Shown here: positions 49,809-58,696 of the stretch, one piece after another
Numbering within the stretch: position 1 is the stretch's first letter
How the letters are laid out: each line of letters begins with the position of its first letter
Source: Candidatus Bathyarchaeia archaeon
Lineage (GTDB): Archaea > Thermoproteota > Bathyarchaeia > Bathyarchaeales > Bathycorpusculaceae
DNA length: 64,000 bases
Direction: 5' to 3'
Assembly: GCA_041447175.1 (NCBI GenBank)
Contig: CP166960.1
Coordinates: 1,814,519-1,878,518 of the forward strand
Notes under the pieces: generated by a model
Databases searched by the model: none
Told to the model about the DNA's origin: nothing
What the model saw: the letters and a program-made list of their open reading frames with translations, nothing else
Position numbers and translations under genes: made by a program

Positions 49809-50879
49809 ATGAATATTGAAGAGTTCCTCGCCGAGAAGGCACCACTAATAGACAAAACCATCGAGAAATATATCCCCCGAGAATTTAGTCAAAACGCAAT
49901 CTTATTTCAAGTTGACCCTCCAAAATACGGATGCAACGAACAAACCCTAAACGAAGCCATCGCGAACCCCATTTGGGATATGCTGGACCGAGGCGGCAAA
50001 CGGTGGCGTCCCGCGCTTTTTCTGCTTATCTGCGAGGCGTTAGGCAAGAAGTTGGATTCGTGTTTGGATTTTGCCATCATCCCCGAAGTGGTCCACAACG
50101 GCACGCTTGTCATCGACGACATCGAAGACTCGTCTGAAGCGCGCCGAGGAAAACCATGCACCTACAAGATGTTTGGGGTAGACATAGCGGTGAACGCGGG
50201 AAATGCCATGTACTATTTGCCGTTGGTGCCGTTGATGGAGCAGAAAAGCAGCCTGCCCGCCAAGCAGCTTGCGGACGTTTACGAGATTTATGTGCAAGAA
50301 ATGATTAACCTCAGCATTGGGCAAGCCATGGACATCGCGTGGCACCGAGGCTTAGCCAACGCCGACAACATAGCCGAAGAAGATTACCTGCAGATGTGCG
50401 CTTACAAAACAGGCACGCTGGCACGCATGTCCGCCAAAATCGCCGCCGTCCTCTCAGGTGCAGACGAGAAGCTAGTCAAGAAGTTGGGCACCTTCGCCGA
50501 AAGCATTGGCGTGGCGTTTCAGATGCAAGATGACATTTTGGATTTAACGGGCGAAGAGTTCGCCAAAAAGAAGGGCGGCTTGGGTCAGGACATCACCGAA
50601 GGCAAACGGACGCTGATGGTGATTCGCACCCTCAAAACCGCCGCCCCAGCGGACAGGCAGCGGCTAATCGAAATTCTTAAGATGCATACGTCGGAGCAGG
50701 CGTTGCGAGATGAAGCCATTGGCATCATTGCTAAAAACGGCGCTGTGGAGTACGTGAAGAAGAAAGCGGATGCCATGGTGGAGGAAAGCTGGAAAGAAGT
50801 GGATGCGCTTTTGGAAGCCTCTGAGGGCAAGGAAAAATTAAAAGCCTTCGCAGAATTCCTCATTAAGAGAAGCATCTAA
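49809..50879 (+). CDS. idsA: Geranylgeranyl (polyprenyl) diphosphate synthase
   Basis: A 356-residue trans-prenyltransferase. The first Asp-rich motif is DDIED at 103-107 (TLVIDDIEDSSEARRGKP) and the second is QMQDDILDL, both binding Mg-diphosphate; GGKRWRP near 62-68 binds IPP. It makes the C20 chain (or a mixture) for archaeal lipids from IPP and DMAPP. The region before the first Asp motif (NGTLVI) sets product length, but it cannot be predicted from here. ATG 49809 starts 4 bases after the IDI2 stop. Confidence 0.92.
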   Translation: MNIEEFLAEKAPLIDKTIEKYIPREFSQNAILFQVDPPKYGCNEQTLNEAIANPIWDMLDRGGKRWRPALFLLICEALGKKLDSCLDFAIIPEVVHNGTLVIDDIEDSSEARRGKPCTYKMFGVDIAVNAGNAMYYLPLVPLMEQKSSLPAKQLADVYEIYVQEMINLSIGQAMDIAWHRGLANADNIAEEDYLQMCAYKTGTLARMSAKIAAVLSGADEKLVKKLGTFAESIGVAFQMQDDILDLTGEEFAKKKGGLGQDITEGKRTLMVIRTLKTAAPADRQRLIEILKMHTSEQALRDEAIGIIAKNGAVEYVKKKADAMVEESWKEVDALLEASEGKEKLKAFAEFLIKRSI

Positions 50880-50899
50880 CTTCACGAGCGAAAACCGTT

Positions 50900-52651
50900 A
50901 TGCTAAAAGACAACATCGAATTAAGGGAACTTATCCGCAAAACTGCCCTGCTCAACGCCGTACAGCATGGAGGCAAAGCCCAAGCGGGTCCGATTGTGGG
51001 GAAACTTTTGGGCGAAAAAGCTGAACTACGCAGCCAAGCCAAAGAGCTCACCGCCGTAATCAACGAGGTCTTAGCCGAGGTTAACAGCCTGCCGGTGGAG
51101 GAGCAGAAGCGCATTGTAGCAGAGAAGTGGCCTCAGACCAAGGAGAAAAAGAAGGCTGAGGAAGAGAAGCATCTGCCGCCGCTACCTAACGCAGATAAGT
51201 ATGAGCATGTGGTAACGCGGTTTTCGCCCAACCCCGACTGCGTGCTGCATTTGGGTTCTGCAAGAGCCATCGTTTTAAGCCACGAGTACGCCCGCATCTA
51301 CAAAGGCAAATTCGTTCTGCGCTTTGAAGATACGGACCCGAAGGTGAAAAAGTCCAGCTTGGAGTTTTATGGCAAAATCCGCGAAGACCTTGCATGGCTA
51401 GGATGCGTCGGCGATGAAGAGTACATTCAAAGTGACCGCGTACCCATCTACTATGAGTATGCAGAGAAGCTTCTGGCAGGAGGCAACGCGTACGTTTGCA
51501 CTTGTGTTCCTGACGAATTCAGGGAGAAAACCATCCAGCAACAACCCTGTCCCTGCCGTAGCCTACCGCCTGAGGAGCAGTTGAAGCGTTGGAACTGCAT
51601 GTTGGACGGGACCTACGCGGAGGGAGAAGCTGTGATGCGGGTGAAAACTGACCTGAACCACCCCAACCCCGCTGTAAGAGACTGGCCTGCCCTTAGGGTC
51701 ATTGATACGCAGACGCATCCACATCCCCGAGTGGGCAGCAAATACCGCGTCTGGCCCCTCTACAACATGGCAGCAGGGTTAGACGACCATCTGCTGGGCA
51801 TAACACACATTATCCGAGGCAAGGAGCACCTGACCAATGGGGTCCGGCAGAAGTTCATGTACAAATATCTGGGCTGGGAGTACCCCCAAGAAACCCATTA
51901 TGGTAGACTCAAAATCACAGGGGCGTTCCTAAGCAAATCAAAGATTATTCAGGGCATAAAGGACAAAGAATTCACAGGCTTTGATGACCCGCGGCTTGCA
52001 ACCTTTGCTGCCCTAAGAAAACGGGGCATTACGCCTGAAGCGGTCAAGAGGATGATTATTGATGTTGGACCCAAAACTGCCGACGTTACGTTAAGCTGGG
52101 AGAACCTGTACGCGTATAACCGCAAAATCCTTGACCCCCAATGCGACCGTTACTTCTTCGTGGCTGAACCCGTCAAGCTCAAAGTGAAAAATCTGCCGAA
52201 GGCGTTTGATGTGAAGCTTTTGTTGCATCCGGAGCACCCCGAAAAAGGCGTCCGCCAACACACCATAACCCCAACCGGCAAAGACAGCGCCGCAGAGTTG
52301 TGGATAACCAAAAAAGACGCCGCAAACATGACGCAGGGCAAAGTGGTCAGGCTTATGGAGTTGTTCAACGTTCAAATCGAAAACGCAACGCCCGATTGTG
52401 TGGAAGCGGTTTTCTTAAGTGAATCCTACGAACAAGTCCGCAAAGCCAAAGCTCAACTTATCCATTGGATAGCGGTCGGTCAAGAGTTCCCCTGCATTGT
52501 AGTGATGCCTGACGCGTCAAAGGTTGAAGGCGTTACGGAGGATTATTGCGAAAAGTTAAAGCCAGACACTACAGTACAGTTTGAGCGATTCGGATTCGTG
52601 CGTGTGGACGCCGTAGCGGGCACGTTGACAGCGTATTATGCGCACAAGTAA
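50900..52651 (+). CDS. gltX: Glutamyl-tRNA synthetase (archaeal type)
   Basis: A 583-residue class I synthetase of the archaeal/eukaryotic GlxRS branch. The Rossmann signature appears as FSPNPDCVLHLGSARA (HLGS, HIGH-like) near 112 and the second signature as GAFLSKSKI. The C-terminal beta-barrel anticodon domain (KNLPKAFDVKLLLHPEHP onward) is archaeal. A zinc-like Cys set CTCVPDE/CPC lies in the connective domain (about 205-225). It charges tRNA-Glu and possibly tRNA-Gln, to be amidated. ATG follows GGPPS by 20 bases. Confidence 0.94.
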   Translation: MLKDNIELRELIRKTALLNAVQHGGKAQAGPIVGKLLGEKAELRSQAKELTAVINEVLAEVNSLPVEEQKRIVAEKWPQTKEKKKAEEEKHLPPLPNADKYEHVVTRFSPNPDCVLHLGSARAIVLSHEYARIYKGKFVLRFEDTDPKVKKSSLEFYGKIREDLAWLGCVGDEEYIQSDRVPIYYEYAEKLLAGGNAYVCTCVPDEFREKTIQQQPCPCRSLPPEEQLKRWNCMLDGTYAEGEAVMRVKTDLNHPNPAVRDWPALRVIDTQTHPHPRVGSKYRVWPLYNMAAGLDDHLLGITHIIRGKEHLTNGVRQKFMYKYLGWEYPQETHYGRLKITGAFLSKSKIIQGIKDKEFTGFDDPRLATFAALRKRGITPEAVKRMIIDVGPKTADVTLSWENLYAYNRKILDPQCDRYFFVAEPVKLKVKNLPKAFDVKLLLHPEHPEKGVRQHTITPTGKDSAAELWITKKDAANMTQGKVVRLMELFNVQIENATPDCVEAVFLSESYEQVRKAKAQLIHWIAVGQEFPCIVVMPDASKVEGVTEDYCEKLKPDTTVQFERFGFVRVDAVAGTLTAYYAHK

Positions 52652-52664
52652 CTGAGGGAAGCCG

Positions 52665-52970
52665 ATGCGTAAACAGAAAAAAGTCATAATCTGGCCGGTA
52701 TATTTTGATGCGGGAAAAACCCGAATGAAGGGACGCCGCGTCGCCAAAGACTTAGCGGTGCCTTCGCCAAAAGTTGCCGAAATTGAAGAAGCTGCTCTAC
52801 AACTTCGCTTGGACCCTGAGCTGGTTCCCAACAAAGGCTACCCCAAGACCCCTTGGAACAGGGCAGGCATGGTACTGGTGGAAAAAGACGGCTCCAAAGA
52901 ACAAGTCATCAACCGCCTTGCCCAGCAGGTACTGAAAACCCGAAACGAAACCCCCAAACAAAAGCGCTAG
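52665..52970 (+). CDS. srp19: Signal recognition particle 19 kDa protein
   Basis: A 101-residue SRP19. VIIWPVYFDAGKTRMKGRRV at the start, then VPSPKVAEIEEAALQLRLDPEL and YPKTPWNRAGMVLVEKD, is the standard archaeal sequence that clamps the tips of helices 6 and 8 of 7S RNA. The C-terminal residues are basic. Follows GluRS by 13 bases, probably cotranscribed. The dispersed element at 53011 begins 40 bases after its stop. ATG start. Confidence 0.92.
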   Translation: MRKQKKVIIWPVYFDAGKTRMKGRRVAKDLAVPSPKVAEIEEAALQLRLDPELVPNKGYPKTPWNRAGMVLVEKDGSKEQVINRLAQQVLKTRNETPKQKR

Positions 52971-53010
52971 CTTCTTCTTTTCTTCTATCTTGTTTTGTCT
53001 CGTTTCTGCT

Positions 53011-53065
53011 AACCTATTTGGATGCTATTAGAAAATCGATGCAGAACCTATAGAGGGGTAGAGGT
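53011..53065 (+). repeat. Dispersed element, copy 3
   Basis: AACCTATTTGGATGCTATTAG (module A) is followed by ATGCAGAACCTATAGAGGGG (module B). It shares both modules with 6729-6780 in the same order and with 26138-26204 in inverted arrangement. It lies downstream of SRP19 in a short intergenic region, with no gene overlapping it. Confidence 0.65.
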
Positions 53066-53134
53066 CTGTCAGGACATAGCTGACCTACCAAAAGGCGAAA
53101 AAGACCAACGGATTTAAAATGGAAAAGAGGCGGT

Positions 53135-53536
53135 TTAGGCTTTTGCTTCTTTGCCGCCGATGAGAATGGCGTTTATTATGCCATCGTTGCCTGGGCGGCT
53201 GGTCACTTTTGCCATGCCTAAACTGGTTTCGATTTCGGCGCCTTTGGTGATGACGCCTCTGCGGTTGTAATCTACGTTAGCGGGGTTACGCACAACACGC
53301 AGTATCTGCGTTTTTTCTGTTTTGCCGCTTTTCACGTCGGTGACGGAAGCGTATTTTTCAGCCAAGACTTTCAGTTTCTTGTTTCCGCCATAACCGCGGC
53401 TGATTTTGCGTTTTGGTTCGCCAAGGATGGTTTCCGCTGCAAATTTGCCGTGTTCAAACTTGCGTTTTATGCGACAAATCCGTTTTCTGCCGCCAGTGAG
53501 CTTCTTCTTGTGTAAATTTCCATGCCAAACGGACAT
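53135..53536 (-). CDS. rps8e: Ribosomal protein S8e
   Basis: A 133-residue archaeal/eukaryotic-type eS8. It starts MSVWHGNLHKKKLTGGRKR and carries KFAAETILGEPKRKISRGYGG and the C-terminal GAEIETSLGMAKVTSRPGND with NAILI, the complete short archaeal form. Small-subunit protein with no bacterial equivalent. On the minus strand a TTTAAATATA-like TATA (about 53590-53600) lies in front of it. ATG start. Confidence 0.95.
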   Translation of the reverse strand: MSVWHGNLHKKKLTGGRKRICRIKRKFEHGKFAAETILGEPKRKISRGYGGNKKLKVLAEKYASVTDVKSGKTEKTQILRVVRNPANVDYNRRGVITKGAEIETSLGMAKVTSRPGNDGIINAILIGGKEAKA

Positions 53537-53612
53537 TTCAGTTTCCCTTTTTGACTGTTAAGTTCGAGTATTCCTCTAAGAACAGCGGTTTTAAATATAA
53601 ACGTATCCGTTG

Positions 53613-54269
53613 CTAAGTTTGCCGTTCATCCTTTAAAGCGTCCCCAAATATGCGTTTAAGCTCCCGCTTCATAGAAGCAGTGTCTTGAGTTAACCCAAAA
53701 TAGTCCGAAAAGTAATCCGTAGTCTTAAGCACAATGCTGCGTCCGTTGCGTTCAGGCGCCACCAACCCCATGTCCTTAAGCATTTTGATGTGCCCATACG
53801 CGTGTTGACCCCGCACTTCAATGACACGTTTAGAAGTAATCGGCTGACGATAAGCAATGTAGCTAAGCGTCTTTAGCGGACCCGAAGACAGCAACGGACG
53901 ATTCACCAACTTCTTCACCAGCGGCGTAAACTCAGCCTTCACCTGCATCACATACCGCTCATCCTTAAGCCGCAAAATCTCCATTGACGTATTGCGAGAA
54001 GCATACTCAACCCGAAGGTCCTCCATAAGCGTCTCCGTTTTCTTCTTTGACCGCGTCGTAATAACCGAGCAAAGCTCGTTAAGGTCTAAAGGTCGCCCCG
54101 CAACATACAAGGCAGCTTCAAGCATAACCAAATTATGCTTCCGACGCTCCTCTGGATCCACGGTTTGCTGCGGTTCCTTAGGTTTAGCCTCCGAAGCCTC
54201 AGCTTCAGCCTGCTGCACTTTCACTTCAATGTCATCAGAGGTCTGGTTTGCCGCTTGGTTGTTTTGCAA
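53613..54269 (-). CDS. scpB: Condensin accessory subunit ScpB
   Basis: A 218-residue protein. After 40 charged, low-complexity residues, HNLVMLEAALYVAGRPLDLN and ELCSVITTRSKKKTE mark the first winged helix and RPLLSSGPLKTLSYIAYRQP, SKRVIEVRGQHAYGHIKMLK the second, the ScpB fold. Together with ScpA it bridges the SMC heads. Start is TTG 54269 with GGGGA about 10 bases before; it overlaps scpA by 35 bases. Last gene of the SMC operon. Confidence 0.88.
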   Translation of the reverse strand: MQNNQAANQTSDDIEVKVQQAEAEASEAKPKEPQQTVDPEERRKHNLVMLEAALYVAGRPLDLNELCSVITTRSKKKTETLMEDLRVEYASRNTSMEILRLKDERYVMQVKAEFTPLVKKLVNRPLLSSGPLKTLSYIAYRQPITSKRVIEVRGQHAYGHIKMLKDMGLVAPERNGRSIVLKTTDYFSDYFGLTQDTASMKRELKRIFGDALKDERQT

Positions 54270-54942
54270 CTTTCAAATTCCCCACTGCTATGTATATTTC
54301 CTCTGTTTCTTCATCCTGCCACAAACGCACCAGCCCGTCCTGCGCAAGAAACAGCAAAAGAATGAACGTGCGGACAGCTTCAATTCGAGGCACCCCCCTG
54401 ATTAAGTTAGAAAACTGGATAATACCCGCGCCTTTGACGAGCTCCAACAAGTGCGCGTACAGCTTATCCATCTGCGTTTCAAGCTCAGCCATGAATTTGT
54501 CAAACTGCGGCATCAAATCCGAAGCCTGTGGAAGAACAGGTTGAGCCACCACTCGGTCAATGTTGGGCAGTTTTTCTCCTTTGAGCACTTCATCAAGCAC
54601 GTCAAGCAAATGCTGAATTGTTGTGGAGGTTAATTCGTGGCGCAACGGCAAAAACAAGGGCGGCGGAACAAAATCTTTGGAGACCTTGGGTGGCGCGGGA
54701 GGCTCCTGCAAAGTCAACAGAAGCTTAGATTTCATCAAGTAAATAAGTGCGGAAGAGTCTAACGCGACCCCTGAGGCGCGAAAATCAATTTTTCCCATAT
54801 GCTCCATTTCGGAAAGAAACTGCCGCAGCAAGAAAGCGATGTTTATGCTCCAAGGGGTAAGCTTATCCAGCCGGCTAATGTCGAAGAGTATGTTGATTGG
54901 GGGACGCAGGTAGAAGGGTTTTCTTGGGGTTTTCTCGGTCAA
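54235..54942 (-). CDS. scpA: Condensin kleisin subunit ScpA
   Basis: A 235-residue kleisin. The N-terminal segment (PPINILFDISRLDKLTPWSI) and the C-terminal LIRGVPRIEAVRTFILLLFL, DEETEEIYIAVGNLKV match the ends of the ScpA/Rad21 family that contact the SMC neck and head; the middle (100-150) is Pro-rich and flexible. It overlaps the SMC stop by 4 bases and scpB by 35, showing tight coupling. Length is typical of archaeal ScpA. Confidence 0.85.
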   Translation of the reverse strand: MTEKTPRKPFYLRPPINILFDISRLDKLTPWSINIAFLLRQFLSEMEHMGKIDFRASGVALDSSALIYLMKSKLLLTLQEPPAPPKVSKDFVPPPLFLPLRHELTSTTIQHLLDVLDEVLKGEKLPNIDRVVAQPVLPQASDLMPQFDKFMAELETQMDKLYAHLLELVKGAGIIQFSNLIRGVPRIEAVRTFILLLFLAQDGLVRLWQDEETEEIYIAVGNLKVAKQPSGKPDL

Positions 54943-57900
54943 CGGGCTGCCTCCATAAACTTTGCGGACAAAACGGCTGAAACACCGTTACGTTCATAGA
55001 CACCGTAAACTTTCTGGGCTTTGTTCACCATTTCAGGCTTAAGGGTAACCACAATGAACTGGGTCTTGTCGGACTCCTCCAAGAAGAGTTCCCCAAGCTT
55101 GGTGGTGTGAAAAGCATCCAAGTGAGCATCCACCTCGTCAAACACGTAGAAGGAGGCAGGGGAAAACTCTTTGATTGCAAAAATGAATGCAACCGCCGAA
55201 ACTGAACGTTCCCCACCGCTGGCACCACTTACGACGATGCTGGGTTTGTTGGGGAACTGCACAATCATGTCTATACCACCGACAAACGGGTCATCGGGTT
55301 TTTCCAGCTTGAGCGAAGCGTTTCCGCCGCCTGTGAGCTTATCAAAAAACTTTGTGAGGTTGGTGTTGATTTTGGCAAATGCATCCAAGAACACTTTGCG
55401 TTTCTTGGCTTCAATCTGGTCCATAAACTGCACGATTGCCTGTTTTTCCCGCTCCAACTCGTTTAGCCGCATCGACAACTCGCGGTATCTGGAGATTTGT
55501 TCGTCATAGTGAGCCAGAGCCAACTGGTTTACAGCACCGATTCGGTCTAACTCAAACCGCATCATCTGAATGGTTGTCTGGGCTTCCTCGACTTGTTTCT
55601 GGGTTGACTCCAACGGCGCATCATAGTTAAGCTGCCGAAGCTGGTTTTGGTACTGGGTAAGCTGCAACCGCGAAGTCTGGACACTAAGCTGCAGTTGATT
55701 AAAAAGCTGTTCCGCCTGCTCATACTCTGTATCCAAAGAACGCAGCTCAGCGTCGATAGAGTCAATCTGGGAGGTAAACTTCTTTGAGTCCTCCTTGGCG
55801 GAAAGAACAGCCTGCGAAAGCTCCACACGGTTCTTGTCAAGCTCATCCAACTCCTGCTTTAACGTTTCCCGCTCTTGGCTTGCTTCAGCAACTTCTTTTT
55901 CCACCCGCCGCTGCTGCTGTTCCAGCTTTGAAATTTGGATTTTGCTGTTCTGATAGCCCACCCGCAGCACATTGTCAAACTGGGACTGACAGGTGGACAG
56001 TTCGGTTTGGATGGAGCCAAGTTTTTGCCGCAGGGTGTTCATTTCTTCGCCGATGGTTTCTCGCTTCACCTCCAGCTCCTGAATGTGCCCCACATCGGTT
56101 TTGCGACGAAACTCAACTAATTCAACTTGGAGCTTTCCGATGCCTCTTTTGATGGCGTCGCGCTCCACTTTGAACAGGTTCATGCGACCTTTTTCCACTT
56201 CAATTTCTTTCTCAATGCGTCCGCGGAATTTCTCGACGCGACGCAGGCTGATTTGGTTGCGTTTGACGCTGCGTTTAACGCGGATTATTTCCCTGTCCAA
56301 GGTGGCTATGACTTCGGAGAGGCGGGTGATTTCGATGCGGGAACGGGTGATTTCCTCTTCAAACGAGGCGATGTCGTTTCCCCGCTGGGTCAAGTGTGTT
56401 TGAAGGGCTTTGACGGCTTCATCTAGGCTTTTGATGGCGTTTTCGCTGGGGATAATCTTGGAGAAATCAAGAGGCGCACGATAATAGCCGCCTTCAAAAG
56501 CTCCAGGCTCATAAAGGTCCCCATTCACCGTGACGGCACGGTACCCTTGCGTGGATAGCGCGAACCCGGTTTTGTCGTCTGCAACCACCACCGTGTCGCC
56601 AAACACAAAGTTAGCGGCTGCCAAGTGCTCTTTATCGCACTTCACAAACCCCGAAGCAACCCCGATTACGCCTGAACGGGTAGGCGCTTGAAGCTCCTTC
56701 GGGTTAGAGGCACTTTGCAGGGGGATTATTTTGATTCTGCCCAGCTTCATTCGGCGCAGCGTTTCAGTGCAGGTGAAAGCGGAGTCTATGTCTTTGACCA
56801 CTAAAGCATCCATCCACCCCGTGGACGCGGCGTCCAACGCCTTCTTGAAGCTCTTGTCAATTTTAATTAAGTTTCGAAGGCGACCATAAACGCCCACAAT
56901 AACGCCCAAGTCACCCAACTCTTCAATGCTGCGAAGGGCTTTTTCTTCCGCCGCCACCGTTTCAGCAAGCTCCCGCTGAGTCGCAAACTCGATAACCGCT
57001 TCCTTGGCAGAGTTAGCAATTTTGCCCGCTTCGGTGATTTCCCGCTCCGCCGCCTCCTTTTGTCCCAGCCGTTTCTCGATGGTTTTCTCCAGATTTTTAA
57101 GCTGAAGCTTCTGCTCCTTCTGGACACTGTCCAGTTCAGAGAGAGATTTCTCCACTTCAGCCAAAGTGGCGGTGAAGCGTTCTTTGCGCGCGCTTAACTC
57201 ACGAAGCCGACCGGAACTGGCTTTGATGAAGGTTTTTCCTTTGGTAAACTCCGAACGCAAAAACGCCAACCGTTTGTTGTGGTTTTCAATTTGTTGTTCG
57301 ATGTCGCGGGTTTTCTGGCTGTTTTCTCCCAAGTTAGCCCACAACTGAGATGTTTCCTGCGCCAAAGCTTCATGCTCAGCGGATTTCTCGTTAATTTGCG
57401 TTTGCAGACCTTCAAAGTCAACGCGGTATTTTCGGATGCTAAGACGGTTCTGCTGGATTTCGCTGCGTATGTTCTGGTACTGCTGCAGGTTGTTTTCTTT
57501 TACTTTCGTAAGGCTTTCTATGCTGGCTTGCCCAGAACTTACCTTACTGTTGAGTTCGGTTAATTGAGATTTCAACTCGCCGATGCGAATCTGCACCTTC
57601 ATCACCTGCGAGCCGCCGTCTTCAACGATTTCGCTGCTGAGCCGCCGCCATTCGCCTTCCACTTCGCGGCGTTTGGTTCGAGAAGCTTCACGGAGTTCTT
57701 TGAGTTTGTCGGCTTTGGTTTTGGCTTTTTCTGCTTGAACGGTGGCTTCTTCGACTTTTTTGGTTAGTTGGATGATTTCGTGGCTGATTTTGATGGCTTC
57801 AAACTTTTTAATTTCTTGGTGAATGAAGTTGGAGCGCTGCAGCTGGTTACGTTCGCGTTCGAGGTCGTCTAGCCGTTTCTGCACTTCGTCGATTCTGCCC

Positions 57901-58487
57901 ATGGCGGTTCGGATGGCGATGTCGGCGGTTCGCAGTTTCTCTTCTGCGCCTGCTTTCTCCGCATCGTACTGCCCGATGCCGACAAGGTCTTCGATGATTT
58001 TGCGTCGCTCCAGCGAGGTTAAGTCGGTTAAGCGTGTGATGGTGCCTTGGGGGATGATGTTTTGGCTGGCGCTGCTGACGCCTGCAACCGACAAAATCTC
58101 CAAGATATGTTGGCGGCTTATGCGTCTGCCGTTGAGTCTGTAGACGCTTTGTCCGTTGCGGTAGACTTCCCTGCCGATGGTTACTGTTGTTGTGTCTACG
58201 GGCATGATGCCGTCGGAGTTGTCAAATTGGATGAGAACTTTTGCCATGCGAGATTTTTCTAAATGGGCTTTTTCGCTGCCGTGAAAGATGAGTTTGGAAG
58301 CGTTCTCGGCGCGGAGCCTGCGGGTGCTGAGTTCGCCGAGGCTGAAAAGCAAGGAGTCCATGATGTTGGTTTTGCCGCTTCCGTTGGGTCCAGTGATTGC
58401 TGTGAAGCCCTTATCTAGGTTTACTTTAACGGTTTGCGGTCCGAATGACTTGAAGCCTTTCAACTCAATTCGTTTAATGTAGGGCAT
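54939..58487 (-). CDS. smc: Chromosome segregation protein SMC
   Basis: A 1182-residue SMC ATPase. N-terminal Walker A GPNGSGKT at 33-40; long coiled coils at about 170-500 and 670-1010; hinge in between with a flexible region near 505-660 (GVIGVASGFVKCDKEHLAAA, YRAVTVNGDLYEPGAFEGGY). The C-terminal head holds SGASGGERSVSAVAFIFA (signature) and FYVFDEVDAHLD (Walker B Asp-Glu). With ScpA/ScpB, encoded directly downstream, it forms condensin that organises and separates chromosomes. All catalytic motifs are complete. ATG start, own transcript. Confidence 0.96.
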   Translation of the reverse strand: MPYIKRIELKGFKSFGPQTVKVNLDKGFTAITGPNGSGKTNIMDSLLFSLGELSTRRLRAENASKLIFHGSEKAHLEKSRMAKVLIQFDNSDGIMPVDTTTVTIGREVYRNGQSVYRLNGRRISRQHILEILSVAGVSSASQNIIPQGTITRLTDLTSLERRKIIEDLVGIGQYDAEKAGAEEKLRTADIAIRTAMGRIDEVQKRLDDLERERNQLQRSNFIHQEIKKFEAIKISHEIIQLTKKVEEATVQAEKAKTKADKLKELREASRTKRREVEGEWRRLSSEIVEDGGSQVMKVQIRIGELKSQLTELNSKVSSGQASIESLTKVKENNLQQYQNIRSEIQQNRLSIRKYRVDFEGLQTQINEKSAEHEALAQETSQLWANLGENSQKTRDIEQQIENHNKRLAFLRSEFTKGKTFIKASSGRLRELSARKERFTATLAEVEKSLSELDSVQKEQKLQLKNLEKTIEKRLGQKEAAEREITEAGKIANSAKEAVIEFATQRELAETVAAEEKALRSIEELGDLGVIVGVYGRLRNLIKIDKSFKKALDAASTGWMDALVVKDIDSAFTCTETLRRMKLGRIKIIPLQSASNPKELQAPTRSGVIGVASGFVKCDKEHLAAANFVFGDTVVVADDKTGFALSTQGYRAVTVNGDLYEPGAFEGGYYRAPLDFSKIIPSENAIKSLDEAVKALQTHLTQRGNDIASFEEEITRSRIEITRLSEVIATLDREIIRVKRSVKRNQISLRRVEKFRGRIEKEIEVEKGRMNLFKVERDAIKRGIGKLQVELVEFRRKTDVGHIQELEVKRETIGEEMNTLRQKLGSIQTELSTCQSQFDNVLRVGYQNSKIQISKLEQQQRRVEKEVAEASQERETLKQELDELDKNRVELSQAVLSAKEDSKKFTSQIDSIDAELRSLDTEYEQAEQLFNQLQLSVQTSRLQLTQYQNQLRQLNYDAPLESTQKQVEEAQTTIQMMRFELDRIGAVNQLALAHYDEQISRYRELSMRLNELEREKQAIVQFMDQIEAKKRKVFLDAFAKINTNLTKFFDKLTGGGNASLKLEKPDDPFVGGIDMIVQFPNKPSIVVSGASGGERSVSAVAFIFAIKEFSPASFYVFDEVDAHLDAFHTTKLGELFLEESDKTQFIVVTLKPEMVNKAQKVYGVYERNGVSAVLSAKFMEAAR

Positions 58488-58696
58488 TCACATTGCGCTC
58501 TCTATGTCTGTGGAAGCGTTGCAACTTGTTAGTTAAACAATTCCATTGAATTCTTATAAAAGCTTATTCAATATGCTAGTTTATGAGTGTTTAAGGAGAA
58601 TCTGCTTCCTGCTTTTGCTTGCAAGTAAAGTTCATTAGACAAATTCTCGGCAAAACCACAAAGCCAAAAAAAGAGAAAAGGGAGGCTTGAGTTGAT

